From the NCBI GenBank assembly GCA_030710515.1, contig JALBCR010000113.1, forward strand, positions 248,001 through 312,000: a DNA stretch of 64,000 nucleotides. Reading direction: 5' to 3'. The stretch is from Abscondita cerata (taxonomy: Eukaryota > Arthropoda > Insecta > Coleoptera > Lampyridae). Under the pieces are notes generated by a model that worked only from the letters and a program-made list of their open reading frames with translations, did not search any database and was not told the origin of the DNA. A program made the position numbers and the translations under genes. This document shows positions 32,880 to 44,067 of this stretch, one piece after another. Every line of letters starts with the position of its first letter. Within the stretch, counting starts at the first letter, position 1.

Positions 32880-33720
32880 TTGTTTTTAAACAATTCCTCT
32901 CTCAGAAGTTTGATCCGTGTCGTCAATTCAGTAATTGTTTGCTGCATTGATATTATTATGGATGTCCGGTCTCCTCTTGTTGCCTTAAAATTTGATATTC
33001 TGTGTTTGTTTTCTTATCTGTTTTAGAAAGTAAGTGTTTGTTGCGTCCTATTTTTGTTAAATTGCGTACAATTATTAAAAATCGCATTAGATTTTATTGC
33101 GTTATCTTTTTTAATTATTAAAACGTTGGTTTACGCAGTGAACGTAATTTAAGAATTTTTATTCTTTTAATCTGTTTAATCTTGCTTTAAACAAGTTTTA
33201 TAATCTTTAAATTAGTAGTGAATAGCCCCTTAGAATGCTTTGTTTATACTAAATCAAAATTTCTTACTCACGACCACTCTCCGCCTCTTGAGCCTGAAGC
33301 TGACAAAGCTAATCTTAAAAATTATAATAATAATAAAATATTTAGTTCTAAATTATATTTCATCAATTTCAAACCTTTATAATTTGCAGGATGCGCTCCG
33401 TTACATAGCACACATTTTTGCAGATTTACCGTCGTTACCGTTTGTTTTTGCATTTACAATAATCGTGTGTCTTTGCACATTTAACCTATTAGGCGGGTCT
33501 AGTACACCTATTTCTACTGTGTCCATAACACTGACAGTTTTTGCACTGTGTTATTTGGATTTATTTAATGGGTTCTTTAATTTCAACTATTGCATATTCA
33601 ATGTTTTTAATTTTAAAGATGTCTTTAGTGTTAGTATTTTGTTTTATATCAAGAAAGAAGAGGTTTTTTTTTCTGTTTCATTTATGACGTTCATGATATT
33701 TACTACATTCTAATCTTCTT
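32880..33720 (-). pseudogene. Jockey ORF1 (gag-like) remnant
   Basis: On the minus strand near 33560, EIKEPIK is followed by QCKNCQCYGHSRNRCTRP, a CCHC knuckle. After two stops comes VKCAKTHDYCKC, and near 33410 CVLCNGAHPANYKG. These three knuckles, with a PRE_C2HC-like segment upstream, are the nucleic-acid-binding end of Jockey ORF1. The reading ends near 32882 with TITELTTRIKLLREELF, a short coiled-coil-like tail directly before the ORF2 start. Stops between the knuckles make it non-functional. Confidence 0.8.
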
Positions 33721-34520
33721 CTACAAATGCTTGCTTGATTAGTTTAATATTAGTAGAATGATGCATATACATTATATAGACAAATAGATAAATACACGAC
33801 AATATCGACACATAAATTCGAGTTTTTTAGTAAAAATTACCAACATTAATCCTTCACTTTCTGGTAAAGTTTTCTAGATAAAGATTTCCTGGCTTTCAAC
33901 TACAACTTTATTTGATATGATTCCTAAAAGTAATAAAGGCATCTATCTTAATTTACATGTCAAATATTAAAACCAAGATAAGAACATTTAAAAAAACCAA
34001 AATCTAAGACGGAGAAAACATTTTATGTTCGACGCTGTAACTTAGCCCAAACCAAACTTAATCAAAGATGAAGATAACCTGCTATATTCCAAGTCAGAAA
34101 GTCAGAAAAGGGGACTTTCAAGATAAAAAACTGACCTACAACTATTTGTTGTATATCGAGTAAAGATTTAATCTTTCTGAAGAAAATATGCTAAGTTGAA
34201 TTTATTAGAGAGAGAATTTGTTTTTGATTTTGATTCGTTTATTCCAAATGATGAAATCTTCTTGAGAACGACATTACGTAGTTTGCAAACATAGAGCGAT
34301 TTTTTACAGTTTGAAAGATTTGTCAGGATTTAATGCGGCGATAAAACTTCATTTTTGTTTCATCGGTGCAACATCAGAAGAACTATTTATTTGACATAGA
34401 TTATGCTGGTTGTACTCCACCTTGGACTATATTAATGCCTACAAAAAATTACAAAAAAAGTTACAATTCATTAAACATATAGGCTTAAAGAGTTTTATAT
34501 CATTATGATGACATTGAGGG
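33721..34520. other. Intergenic, no gene seen
   Basis: AT-rich, stops in all frames. Nothing beyond short A/T runs. Confidence 0.45.
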
Positions 34521-34640
34521 CCAGCTGCATCAATGTCGGTTAAATTTAACCGTAGGTTAAAACAATCGTTACTACGTTTAATCCTTAGATACTATTGTTT
34601 TCAACCTACGGTTAAATTTAACTGAGTTTGGTGCAACTGG
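34521..34640. repeat. 120-bp palindromic MITE
   Basis: The left tip CCAGCTGCATCAATGTCGG and right tip TTTGGTGCAACTGG are inverted repeats. The arms meet through GTTAAATTTAACCGTAGGTT and its mirror. Ends of the GGCCAGTTGCACC type are common in insect MITEs, possibly PIF/Harbinger-related. I could not fix a TSD. Confidence 0.7.
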
Positions 34641-35600
34641 TTCTAAATGGATTTTTTCAAAGAAAAACATCATTGTCTAGCGCGATGACATTGCATATAT
34701 GTGGGTTTTCTGGTTACTTTGTAGGGATATTTGTAGTTTGAACGTAGAACGTCAGATTTGACTAGTGACAACTGACAACTAATAAAGCAGAAACTGGAAT
34801 ATAACTTCAAACTACCAAAAAATATAACATTACATTTAACGTAAGAAATGTCGTTATCCGTCTAACAATACCTGCACATGTGCAGTGTCACTGCGCATAA
34901 CTTCTATCTCTTTAATTTGAAAAGGTCCATTATAATACTCGTAACTGATTCTTTTAACTTTAAAACTCTATTGCCTGGATGCTTTATTTGTTTTCCGTCA
35001 GTTTGAATTATCTTCTTGAGTAATTTTTTTATTTGTTGTCCCTTCAAAGATTTTCAAAGTTTTTGATTTTTGATTGAAAATTTAGTTTAATTTTTAAATA
35101 TAAGTTTTAAAATATGAGGAATTAATTTTAATTGTGCAATTAGAAGCGTTGTAAACGGTTTTTTTTGTTTGGCTGGATATCATTTTTGGAAATTAAATAG
35201 TTATATTCATTGCCCAATTTGGCCCGACAACGTGGAGCCGTTAAATAATTCGTTTAGGTAAATTACATGGCTGCATTTATATTGCGATTATTTACGTTTG
35301 TATTTAACTAAGTACTTTTTATTAATTTGTAAAGATTTTGTTTGATTGTACGCACTTAATGACATTATCTTCTTGTGTAACTGGTCAGATTGGAACCAAA
35401 TCTTAAAATTGATCAAATTGTTTTTTTACTTAAAATGCCAAGATATTATTCCCATTTCAAATCAAAATTTAAGACGGCACAGTTTCGAGGTCTTATATCA
35501 AAGAAAATTCTGGTTTTGTTGGTTTCGGTTGGTACTTTTAATGAAAATCTTTATGGTTTAAAACCTTCGAATTTATAAATCGTAATCATAAAGCACATTT
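34641..35600. other. Spacer before the Penelope remnant
   Basis: AT-rich. Overlapping open stretches at 35346-35578 (+) show no family motif. They lie just upstream of the truncated Penelope RT and may be degraded element sequence. Confidence 0.35.
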
Positions 35601-35607
35601 AAAGATG

Positions 35608-36481
35608 AAACCTTGGGCAGCCCTCAGCAATTTGTAGAAATTTTAAATTCAAAATTTGAGACGATCAAGTTTACCTATGAAACAGAAACAAACCTTAAGT
35701 TACCTTTCTTAGACACTTTAGTGACAAGAAATGGCAACAAACTAAATATAGATATTTATCGTAAAGACACTAACACTATGAGGTTTATAACAAATGATTC
35801 CAACCATAGTATGCAACATAAACTTGCATCTTTCAACTTTTTGATTCATCGATTATTACATTTCCCATTGTCAAAACAAAACTTTGATAAAGAACTGCGA
35901 AATATTAAACAGATTGCATCATACAATGGTTTTCAAAACCAATTGTCACAAACATAATTAGAAAACATAAACATAAGTTAAACATTAGAAACATTACAAC
36001 TTTAGGAACTAGTAATAGCAAAATAGATAAGAAATATGTCAAATTACCAAATTATCCCACATACACAAAAAATCTTCAAAAAATATTTTTAAAATTTGAT
36101 TATAAAACAGTAACCTCTAGTAGTAACAACTTGCAAAATCTTTTAGGCAATCCGAAAGACCCAATAGAAATGTGTGATAAATCGGGAGTATATAAAATTA
36201 ATTGTAAAGACTGTAACCAAGTATATATAGGGCAAACCAAGAGACCTATTAAAACTCGTTTTAAAGAACACGTAGCTCATGTCAAATATCATTGCACAGA
36301 TAGGTCCAGTGTTGCTATGCATATGCTTGAAAATGGCCATAGAGTAGGCGACATTGAATTAATTAAGAGGGTAGATAATAAAAACGAACTTGATTCTTAT
36401 GAAATATAAGATATTTGTAAAAACAGAAATTTGCTTATGGATTATGATGATAACGGTCCATTAGGATTTTCGGAATTATTT
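35608..36481 (+). pseudogene. Penelope-like element: RT C-terminus, linker and GIY-YIG endonuclease
   Basis: The remnant begins at the RT active-site motif, here KDETLGSPQQFVEIL where YVDDT is expected. It continues with LPFLDTLVTRNGNKL, DIYRKDTNT and SMQHKLASFNFLIHRLL (to 35957). A frameshifted linker (IRKHKHKLNIRNITTLG) follows. The next frame (36131-36409) has SGVYKINCKDCNQVYIGQT, then KRPIKTRFKEH, the GIY-YIG nuclease that nicks the target DNA; the first motif is GVY. The CX2C in INCKDC is typical of Penelope elements. The tail reads to LGFSELFKLI near 36490. Everything upstream of the RT active site is missing, as in a 5' truncation, a common fate of this class. Confidence 0.88.
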
Positions 36482-36536
36482 AAGCTTATCTAAGAATCAA
36501 TTAAGTTTAACGATGCGTGATAACAGATAGTATATA

Positions 36537-37390
36537 CAGTGTCCGCCATAAAGTTGTAACCATATGGAAATTTGTTTTATTATTGTAGTTAAAAAAACTT
36601 TGGGAAGCAATCACTTCTGCTTCTGAAATAACTTAAAATGCGCCAAGTTAAAGTTGTCAATTGTCAATTTCGTTATTTTGGAAAAAAATGTTTTAAAAAT
36701 GGGTCAATTTGTTAAAATTTTGAAAAATGTTACTAGGAAATTATGATGCTAATCACATTTTATGCCAATGTGCCGATTTTGAGAAAGAAATTTTGATGTT
36801 CAATAAATTTCATATTTTCGTATTTTTTTATTCACTCCCATAACTGGCTACTTTAAAAACATTTAAAACGGTTTAAAGCAGTACAAAGGCTACCATTCCA
36901 TTGCATATTATGATCATAATATTCGTATGTAAGTATTTCAAAAAAATCAGAAATTGTTTTTTAACTTATTCTTTATTAAAAATTTAGTTTGATAGTACAA
37001 AAATAATTTTAATTATAATTTGAATATCTTAACACATAACGACTACTTCAAAATTACAAACAATAAATAGGGGGTGAATAAAAAAAATACGAAAATATTA
37101 AATTTATTGAACATCAAAATTTCTCTCTCAAAATTGCCACATGGGCATAAAATGTGATTAGTATCATAATTTCCTAGTAACATTTTTGCAATTTTAACAA
37201 ATTGACCCATTTTTAGGACACTCTTTTCCAAAATTACGAACTTGACAATTGACAGATGTTACCTGTCAACTTTGACTTGGGGCATTTTAAGTTATTTCAG
37301 AAGCAGAAGTGATTGCCTTCTAAAGTTTTTTTTTTAACTACAATAATAAAAAAAAATTGCCATATGGTTCCAACTTTATCGCGGACACTG
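36537..37390. mobile_element. Palindromic DNA element inserted in the Penelope 3' region
   Basis: CAGTGTCCGCCATAAAGTTG at 36537 and its inverse ending GCGGACACTG at 37390 are flanked by TA (36535-36536, 37391-37392). Arms of about 300 bp mirror each other (for example GAAGCAGAAGTGATTGCC against GGGAAGCAATCACTTCTGC) around a loop of about 235 bp (36841-37074). Penelope sequence resumes on the far side. It is a non-autonomous Tc1/mariner-type element with long arms. The 62-codon open stretch 37043-37231 lies inside an arm and is not a gene. Confidence 0.85.
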
Positions 37391-37432
37391 TATATAAGCT
37401 TCCCGTTGTTTTTAATTTTAGTATCAGTATCG

Positions 37433-37467
37433 CTGATGATGACAGCTTAGCTGTTGAAACACGTGTC
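37433..37467 (+). ncRNA. Candidate hammerhead ribozyme core in the Penelope terminal repeat
   Basis: CTGATGA (37433-37439) is followed by a stem GACAGC/GCTGTT with a TTA loop, then GAAA (37456-37459) and CACGTGTC ending in a GTC cleavage-type triplet. CUGAUGA - stem II - GAAA - GUC is the conserved hammerhead core. Penelope-like elements are known to carry such ribozymes in their terminal repeats. Stem III would be minimal and stem I is not evident, so self-cleavage is not assured. Confidence 0.5.
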
Positions 37468-37489
37468 CAAGTAAAGTTTTTGGTGCAGT

Positions 37490-37600
37490 TTTTGGTGTTT
37501 TTCTGTTGGTTAAATCATTGATGTAAAACAAAAACAATATTGGTCTAAGTACAGATCTTTGAGGTACCCCTACTTTAATTTTTAAGGGGTCTAATTTAAA
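37490..37600 (-). pseudogene. Short reverse-transcriptase fragment of a non-LTR element
   Basis: On the minus strand about 30 codons read GVPQRSVLRPILFLFYINDL. This is the block before the catalytic YADD in Jockey/CR1-type RTs (GVPQGSVLGP). It directly follows the Penelope 3' end. Nothing else of this LINE is recognisable, so it is a fragment truncated on both sides. Confidence 0.75.
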
Positions 37601-39400
37601 AGTTTTTTGAATACCATTGCTTTTTGGGTAATGTTGAGAACATCATCTTTTTTGTGCAGATGCATGACAACGCTAGTTTTTAAGATTTATAAAAAAATAT
37701 CTTATTTAAAAGGTAAGTTCACAATATATGTCAAGTGTTTATCTATAACTAAATGTACAACAACAATTAGTGAAGATGGCATGTTAACAGGACCTAAGGA
37801 AAATTTCCTTTTCAGTTTATTCTTTAAGATTTATTAAGAATTATTGTTTTGTAACTGTCGGGTATATGTTTAATTTTTTTTATGTAATTGTAATACTCGC
37901 TTTATTTCCTAAATTTTAAAGCGTGAATAATATTATAGCATTTCTATAGTTTAGCGAAGAAGAAGAAATTCATATTGTCTGTTAGCGAAGCAACATTTGG
38001 TAATCAGTTTGCCAAGATTCTTTTTCAACTTTAGGTTATGTATGTGTTTTGTTCATGCAAAATAGACCTACTATTTTAAAATTCTGTCAAAATGTTACCT
38101 TGAACCTCTTTGTCTTTCGTAGATATTCAGTAAAAACAAATTTTTCCATTTTAAACAGTTTTGGGAACTAGTAGGCAAACATTTTTTTTTGGTACTTGAC
38201 CGAGCAAAATAAAAGAAACTCAACGTGTCGCATTTTTTCAATAATTAGAAAACATTTACCATAAACTAAAATGCAATGTATAAAGGAACTTTAATTTAGA
38301 TAATAAATAAATTTTACCAAACAAGATCCTTATTCGGAGATAAGATCCAATGCGACCTATTGTATTGATGAGACTTTACTATTAAAACAAGGTACAACAC
38401 AAAAACAAAAAACAGGACAAATGCAAATAAAAACCCTTGCTCACAAAAAATACCAAAGGAACAAATTTAGAGCAACCAACTATAAAAAGAGATGTTGGAC
38501 GAAAAACGGTAGTATAAAAATTAAAGATGAAAATTTAAAAAGAAAAGGCTTGATTATTTTTTAGAAAAGACAAAACTTCAGAGAGCATAGAGTGTTTACT
38601 ATAGAGTGGTATATGCTATAAGAAACGTTAAAAAACCGCACAACTTAAAGTTACCCCGTTAAACGAAAATAACATTGCCTTTAAAAAGATGGTTCAAACA
38701 AAAGTTACAGACAATAAAATTTCCAACAACTTTCTTCTTTCAAACATTTTTTGGAAAATTGATATTTGTGGAGATATTGTTACAATAATTAGTGTCATGT
38801 GATTGTTATATCTCAGTAACTACTTGTCGGATCAAAAAATAATGTAAACAAAGTTGTCTATAATTAAATTATAAACAACCTTTATTTGAATCAAAAATGT
38901 AAAACAAATATTTATCAAAATATTTAAGAAATTTAATAATCTGTGTTGGTTAACGGCTTTTTTGGCTACATAAATAATACCAAAAATTAATCAGATTTTC
39001 AGAATTATCAAAAAGGTCTTTGTACAAAGTTTCATAAAAATCGGACAGCTAGTTTTCTTGGAATCCTGTTTACACACGTTACATATTAAGTAACTTACAT
39101 AGTATGATTTTCATTACATGTTAATTAAATTGAATAGAAGAAAATTTATTTGACCATTAGTTTAGCAAGAAAAAAGTGTTTGATAAATAAAGTTTGAACA
39201 AAGAAACGTATTTTCCAAACACAATTTGATAGGAATTTCTCGATTTAAAAACTAAATATTGCAAAACTATTCAATTTTATCACTGCTTAAACTGGGCTTA
39301 AACTGAAAAAATGTTTAAAAAGTTAAATACTACTGTTAACCCATTCATGGGCGCCACCAAGTTATTGCAGCTTGAGAAATTCTGTCACGCTAGAAAAATT
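37601..39400. other. Gene-free AT-rich stretch
   Basis: No supported coding region. The segment around 38801-38865 (ATATCTCAGTAACTACTTG...) has a diverged direct relative at 40925-40985 on the other side of the second piggyBac relic, suggesting a duplicated or flanking repeat. Confidence 0.4.
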
Positions 39401-39405
39401 TGATT

Positions 39406-40450
39406 TTATCTAAATAAATAGATTTGTATTTTGGTTTTTTTGAAAATGCCGATCGGGAGGTATGTCTCCCAGCGCCCAAAAATTACAATATTGGAACGAC
39501 AAGAAAAATATTGATTATTTGGTATATAGGTCCCCACAACCTCTAGTTTTACTTCGTCTGGAACTTGTCGTTTATTGGTCACGAAACTTGCGCGTTTACT
39601 CCTTTGTTTTCTGGTGGAAAAGCCTGCAATTAACTGCCTTGTAAGATTCATCCCTAAATGCTAATTGTTTTAGTTTTTTTTATTTATGCGCGTTAGATGA
39701 TTGTCTGTCAATAAAATAATATAAAAACCACAATTTCCCACATCTTTGCGCAATTTTATACCTTTCTCGCAGTTGGTCGAATCTCTCAACCCCTCCCATG
39801 ATTTTGTTATATTAGGCAACGACTGGAGGACAGTAAAAATTAGTTTTGAAACCATCTTTGGTTTTTCGTTTCACGTAAGTTGTAACTCGAAGTAAACAAT
39901 ATGTGAATAAAAAGTGAACAGGATTATTATCCATCCATGTTTCTACAGAATGAATTCGGTCTCCCATAAGAGCCCTCGTGATTGAGTAAGTAGTAAAAAA
40001 ATTGTCAAAAACAACTAAACAATTTTTGTTCTTAAAACCACGAGTCAGTTTTGTCACTACTTTTTTTTCAAGTAGTTTAGTTCTATCACCAGTATCGTCC
40101 TTACCAGTGTAAATATCAGAATTACATACATATTCATTTTGGAATCCGCTAAACATTAAACTTTATAACCTCATTATATAAGTTTTTTGGCATATATAGT
40201 ATTATTTTAGATCGGCTTTTACAAACTGATCCTTGATTCGTCTATTGCTAGACAAGATAAGGGTTGATATTGTTGAGTGAAAGATTTGTGTAAGCAGTCA
40301 AATAAGAATCTAGATTTGAATAATTTATCGTGACCTTATAGTCCTTTTAAAGTAGCCTTTATATCGAGGTCGTCAAAATATTTTGTATCTTGACTCCATG
40401 GTATAGAGTTATCAGTGTACTTCTTTTAGAGCCGATTCCTTTTCCTGCTA
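39406..40450 (-). pseudogene. Second piggyBac-family transposase relic
   Basis: From 40450 downward, a stop-ridden start has DDLDIKATLKG, GHDKLFKSRFL and LAIDESRIS (the first catalytic Asp retained in IDES), then a damaged YMPKKP-like block (about 40190). The clearest part, 40156-39812, has SDIYTGKDDTGDRTKLLEKK, NKNCLVVFDNFFTTYSITRA (second Asp) and VETW. A gap and frame change follow, and 39651-39406 holds LTRQLIAGFSTRKQRSKRAS, a C-terminal piece without the zinc-binding tail. It is distinct in sequence from the relic at 5130-6798, so it is a different lineage. No TIRs or TTAA ends could be fixed. Confidence 0.82.
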
Positions 40451-42030
40451 TTTATAATCAAACTCATTATTAGGTGGAACAGTTTCGGGAATGATAAAAT
40501 GAAATACGTAGATGATATTATTTTACAACTAGTATGTAAAATTTTCGCTCAACTATTTGGCAGAGTTTAAAAGAGAAAAATAACTAATTCGAACTTACGA
40601 AGGTAGGTTAGTTTTAATAGAATGCAAATATAATAATACTGGGAAGTATAAAAAGCATCACTGCAATAGTTTAGTTTTTTTCTTAGATTATAATGCTTGA
40701 ATTTCTTCTGAAGCAATAAAATTTGTGATAGACGACGCCGACGACGGAAAAATTTTGACTTCATAGCATTTCACAATCAAGAATTTAAAAAATTTTTCCA
40801 AGTACATAATGTGCGTAACAAAAATTTTTAATCAAATAAAAACATTATCTCTAACTGAAATTAACATTTTACGCAGAACTTCACGTTATCCCGATACTTA
40901 GAAAAAAATAAAAGCGTATCAAAAGTGTGTTATATTTCAGTAACTACTTACTTATCAGATTAAAAAATAGTATAAACAAAAATTGTGCAGTTTAATAAAA
41001 ACAGAACCAGTGGTTCTTATTTATTTTGAACATATTACGTAGCAAGGCATCAGGTAATTCACATGAAGGGTTATTAGTTACAATAAATTTGTTACATACC
41101 TTATTCAAAAATAAGAAATTTCTTAAACTTATTATAATTGACGATTAGTAAAAATAATAATACATAGTTTTAGCTTATTAATATGTCTACATAAATACTG
41201 GTATTTATAGCGTACACATAATGAAGGTATAAACTTTAAAAAGCTTTTCCATTTCGCTTTATAATCCCTACAAACTCTCTACGTGCAAAAATAATTCTAC
41301 AAATAATTTTATTAAGTTTATTTAAACACAATGTACGACCTTTCTAAAGTTGTACAATATTTTTTACTCAACAGTAATTTAAAAGAACGTTGTGTCTCAA
41401 ATAATGTATGTTAAATAAAAAGTACAAAAATAGAAATGATTTTTGTTAGAGACGCTTGACTTATTACTCACACATTATTTTTCACCTATAACAACGAGAT
41501 TAAATAATTTTTCTAGACATAACTGTATCAGAAAAGTACATACTTTTTTAGTGAAATTATTCTTTATAAATGCTTTGTCCTCTTTCGTGTTTACGCTTCG
41601 AAATTTAAAATTTGCGTCGGATAGGTTTACTATCAAATTAATTTATTGATATTTATTCTGGATCAGATTAAATTTTTGTGTGGGAATTTTAAATCTTGCT
41701 AATTTTAGGCGGGATTACAATGAACTTAACAAAACGTGACGCGACGCGACTTAACGTTAACCTATCGTATGTCACATTACAGCATTTACTAACGTGACTT
41801 TACAGATATTCTTTTATTGCCATTAAAAAAATTGGATTTTTAAATTTAATTATATGAATATCTGTATATTCGACTGCGAAAGACGACACATACATTTTTC
41901 GGAGAAGGAACCTAATAAAAGAACTACGATTCCAAAATCAACATTTTTTTCATTTGTACATTTGTACAAGAATGAGTGTTAAAAGCTAAGATGACAAAAT
42001 ACAATCTTAAACACTATCCTTCTTGTTATA
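40451..42030. other. Gene-free AT-rich stretch
   Basis: No credible coding region. The 68-codon open stretch 41443-41649 (+) is of random composition. A run GTGACGCGACGCGACTTAACG at about 41736 is locally GC-rich and repetitive but unassigned. Confidence 0.4.
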
Positions 42031-44067
42031 CAGTGTGACTCATTTTGAATGGAAACACCCCTGTAAAGTTGGGAGTTATTAATAGATATCGGCCAATTTT
42101 TTTTTAAATGTCAAGCTATAACAGATCTACTTCTGAGCAAAATTTTAAATGTTTATTCCAATTTTCAAGGCATGCTACGATACTTTTTCTTAGACGAAAT
42201 TGAATATTTTTTATTAGCGATATTTTTAAAATAAAAATTTCTACGCCACTGGATTCAGAGAGGCTTCAAATAGCTATGACCAAAATTTTATAAAAATAAG
42301 TTTATTAATAACAAAGTTATGACTACTTAAAGTTCGAAAACTCATTATGCTAATTCGTAACAAAATAACACCCTGTATCAATAGATGGCCATGGAAATTA
42401 TTATTTATTGTTTAGTACTTATTATAATAAGTCGGAAATGAAGAAAAAAAAATTAAAGTATCATCAGAATTTATTAAAAATCACAGAATTACATTTAACT
42501 TTTAACGACATTAAGTAAAGCATAATATTTCGATTTAAATCTTAGTTGCCATGGAAATTTGCTACTGTTTGACAGATGTGATCAATTTCAGTGACATTGT
42601 AGTATCAGTAATATAATTTACTTCCAGTTGATATTTTATTGTGTATTATGGCTGAAAGATTAAGTTTAAGAGAAAATTGAAATAATACGTCTTGTAGGAG
42701 ACAATGACAGAAGTGCCAGAGAGGTTTGCAGAATATTTAATGAAAGACATGGTGATCGACGTATTAGCTGTGGCACGGTGAATAAAGTAAAAAACATATT
42801 TAATGACACAGGTGCAGTATCAAGAACCCTTTTAAAAACTAATCCTGTGCAAAGGGTAAACAGAAATGATCAACCAATTTTAGAAATAATCCTAATACCA
42901 GTTTAAGAGAAGCCAGTATAAATTTGAATATTCATCGAGAAACCATTTGGCGATGTGTCAAAAGAAACAATATTAAACCTTTTAAACCGAAGTTTCTGCA
43001 CACTTTGCGAAAAGGCGACGAAGAATTACGTTTGGAATATTGTTTATGGGCCCAAGGAAAAATGTTTAAAGGACCGTAATTTTCTAAAAAATGTGATGTT
43101 TACCGGCGAAGCCACATTCACTACAAATGGTATAGTTTCATCACAAAATTGTCGCTATTGGGCAAGTGAAAACCCCCACTGGGTAATAAATTGTAAAAGC
43201 CAATATTCCCAAAAATTAACGTCTGGTGCGGGATACTCAACGAAAGAATTATTGGTCCTTTCTTTTTTGAAGTGAACATTAACGCGCAGAACTTTTTAAA
43301 TTTTTTAAATACGGATTTGTGGGATGCCATCCACGAGATTCCAATTAACGAAGGATTGAATTTACGTTTCCAGTTAGATGGGTGTTCAGTCCATTATGCC
43401 AGACTTGTGAGGCAATGGCTGGACGACCATTATCCAAACCGATGGATAGGCCGTGGTAGTTCGTTAATACATTGGCCACCAAGATCTCCAGATCTAACAA
43501 TTTTAGACTTCTTTTTCTGGGGACTACTCACACAAAAAGTTTACAAAACCCGCCCAAGAGACAGATACGAACTTTGTGCAAGAATTCGACAAGCATGCCA
43601 AGAAATTACCCCTCAAGTACTGAGAAAAGCAATTAAACATATCCGAAAGCGCTACGAAAAATGTATTGAACTGAATGGTGGATTGGTAGAAAGAACTAGG
43701 ATATGAAATTAAATGTTTTCCATGGCCATCTATTGATACAGGGTGTTATTTTGTTACGAATTAGCATAATGAGTTTTCGAACTTTAAGTAGTCATAACTT
43801 TGTTATTAATAAACTTATTTTTATAAAATTTTGGTCATAGCTATTTGAAGCCTCTCTGAATTTTTATTTTAAAAATATCGCTAATAAAAAATATTCAATT
43901 TCGTCTAAGAAAAAGTATCGTAGCATGCCTTGAAAATTGGAATAAACATTTAAAATTTTGTCCAGAAGTAGATCTGTTATAGCATGACATTTAAAAAAAA
44001 ATTGGCAGATATCTATTAATAACTCCCAATTTTACAGGGGTGTTTCCATTCAAAATGAGTCACACTG
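42031..44067 (+). mobile_element. Mariner-like transposon with about 350-bp inverted repeats
   Basis: CAGTGTGACTCATTTTGAAT at 42031 and its inverse ending GAGTCACACTG at 44067 are flanked by TA (42029-42030, 44068-44069). The inverted repeats extend about 350-370 bp with few mismatches, to CAATAGATGGCCATGGAAA on the inside. Within each arm, next to its inner end, is another TA-adjacent CAGGGTG (left ending 42377, right starting about 43738). A broken DD37D-type transposase lies between. The near-identical arms suggest a fairly recent element or gene conversion between arms. Confidence 0.88.
42648..43706 (+). pseudogene. Mariner-like (DD37D) transposase, frameshifted
   Basis: The ATG at 42648 opens MAERLSLREN. 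After a one-base shift comes a helix-turn-helix block, VGDNDRSAREVCRIFNERHG and SCGTVNKVKNIF, then LREASINLNIHRETIW. The catalytic region starts near 43090 with NVMFTGEATFT, in which Gly replaces the first catalytic Asp of the usual FTDEA. Frames shift near 43215 to read NVWCGILNERIIGPFFF. The last open frame (43272-43706) has LRFQLDGCSVHYA with the second Asp and PPRSPDLTILDFFFWG with the third. The spacing between them is 37 residues, hence DD37D. It ends LNGGLVERTRI. The family is widespread in arthropods and often only loosely classified. Confidence 0.88.

Larger units (their letters stand above)
30600..33720 (-). mobile_element. Jockey-clade non-LTR retrotransposon, decayed
   Basis: Reading leftward, the remnants come in element order: gag zinc knuckles (33560-33370), the end of ORF1 (about 32900), the ORF2 endonuclease start (32877), RT middle (31802-31515) and RT end (about 30900-30720). 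Stops and indels break every part, and part of the endonuclease and RT is missing. No poly(A) or target duplication could be fixed. Confidence 0.8.

Noticed and set aside
33240..33713. 157-codon plus-strand open frame with hydrophobic stretches, at first sight a membrane protein
   Set aside because: It is antisense to the Jockey ORF1 remnant. The minus strand there encodes three recognisable CCHC knuckles.
37043..37231. 62-codon minus-strand frame
   Set aside because: Lies in the arm of the palindromic element 36537-37390 and is mirrored there. Not a gene.
38801..40985. Direct repeats on both sides of the second piggyBac relic as LTRs or a duplication
   Set aside because: Only about 60 bp align, imperfectly, with no TG...CA or TTAA boundaries.
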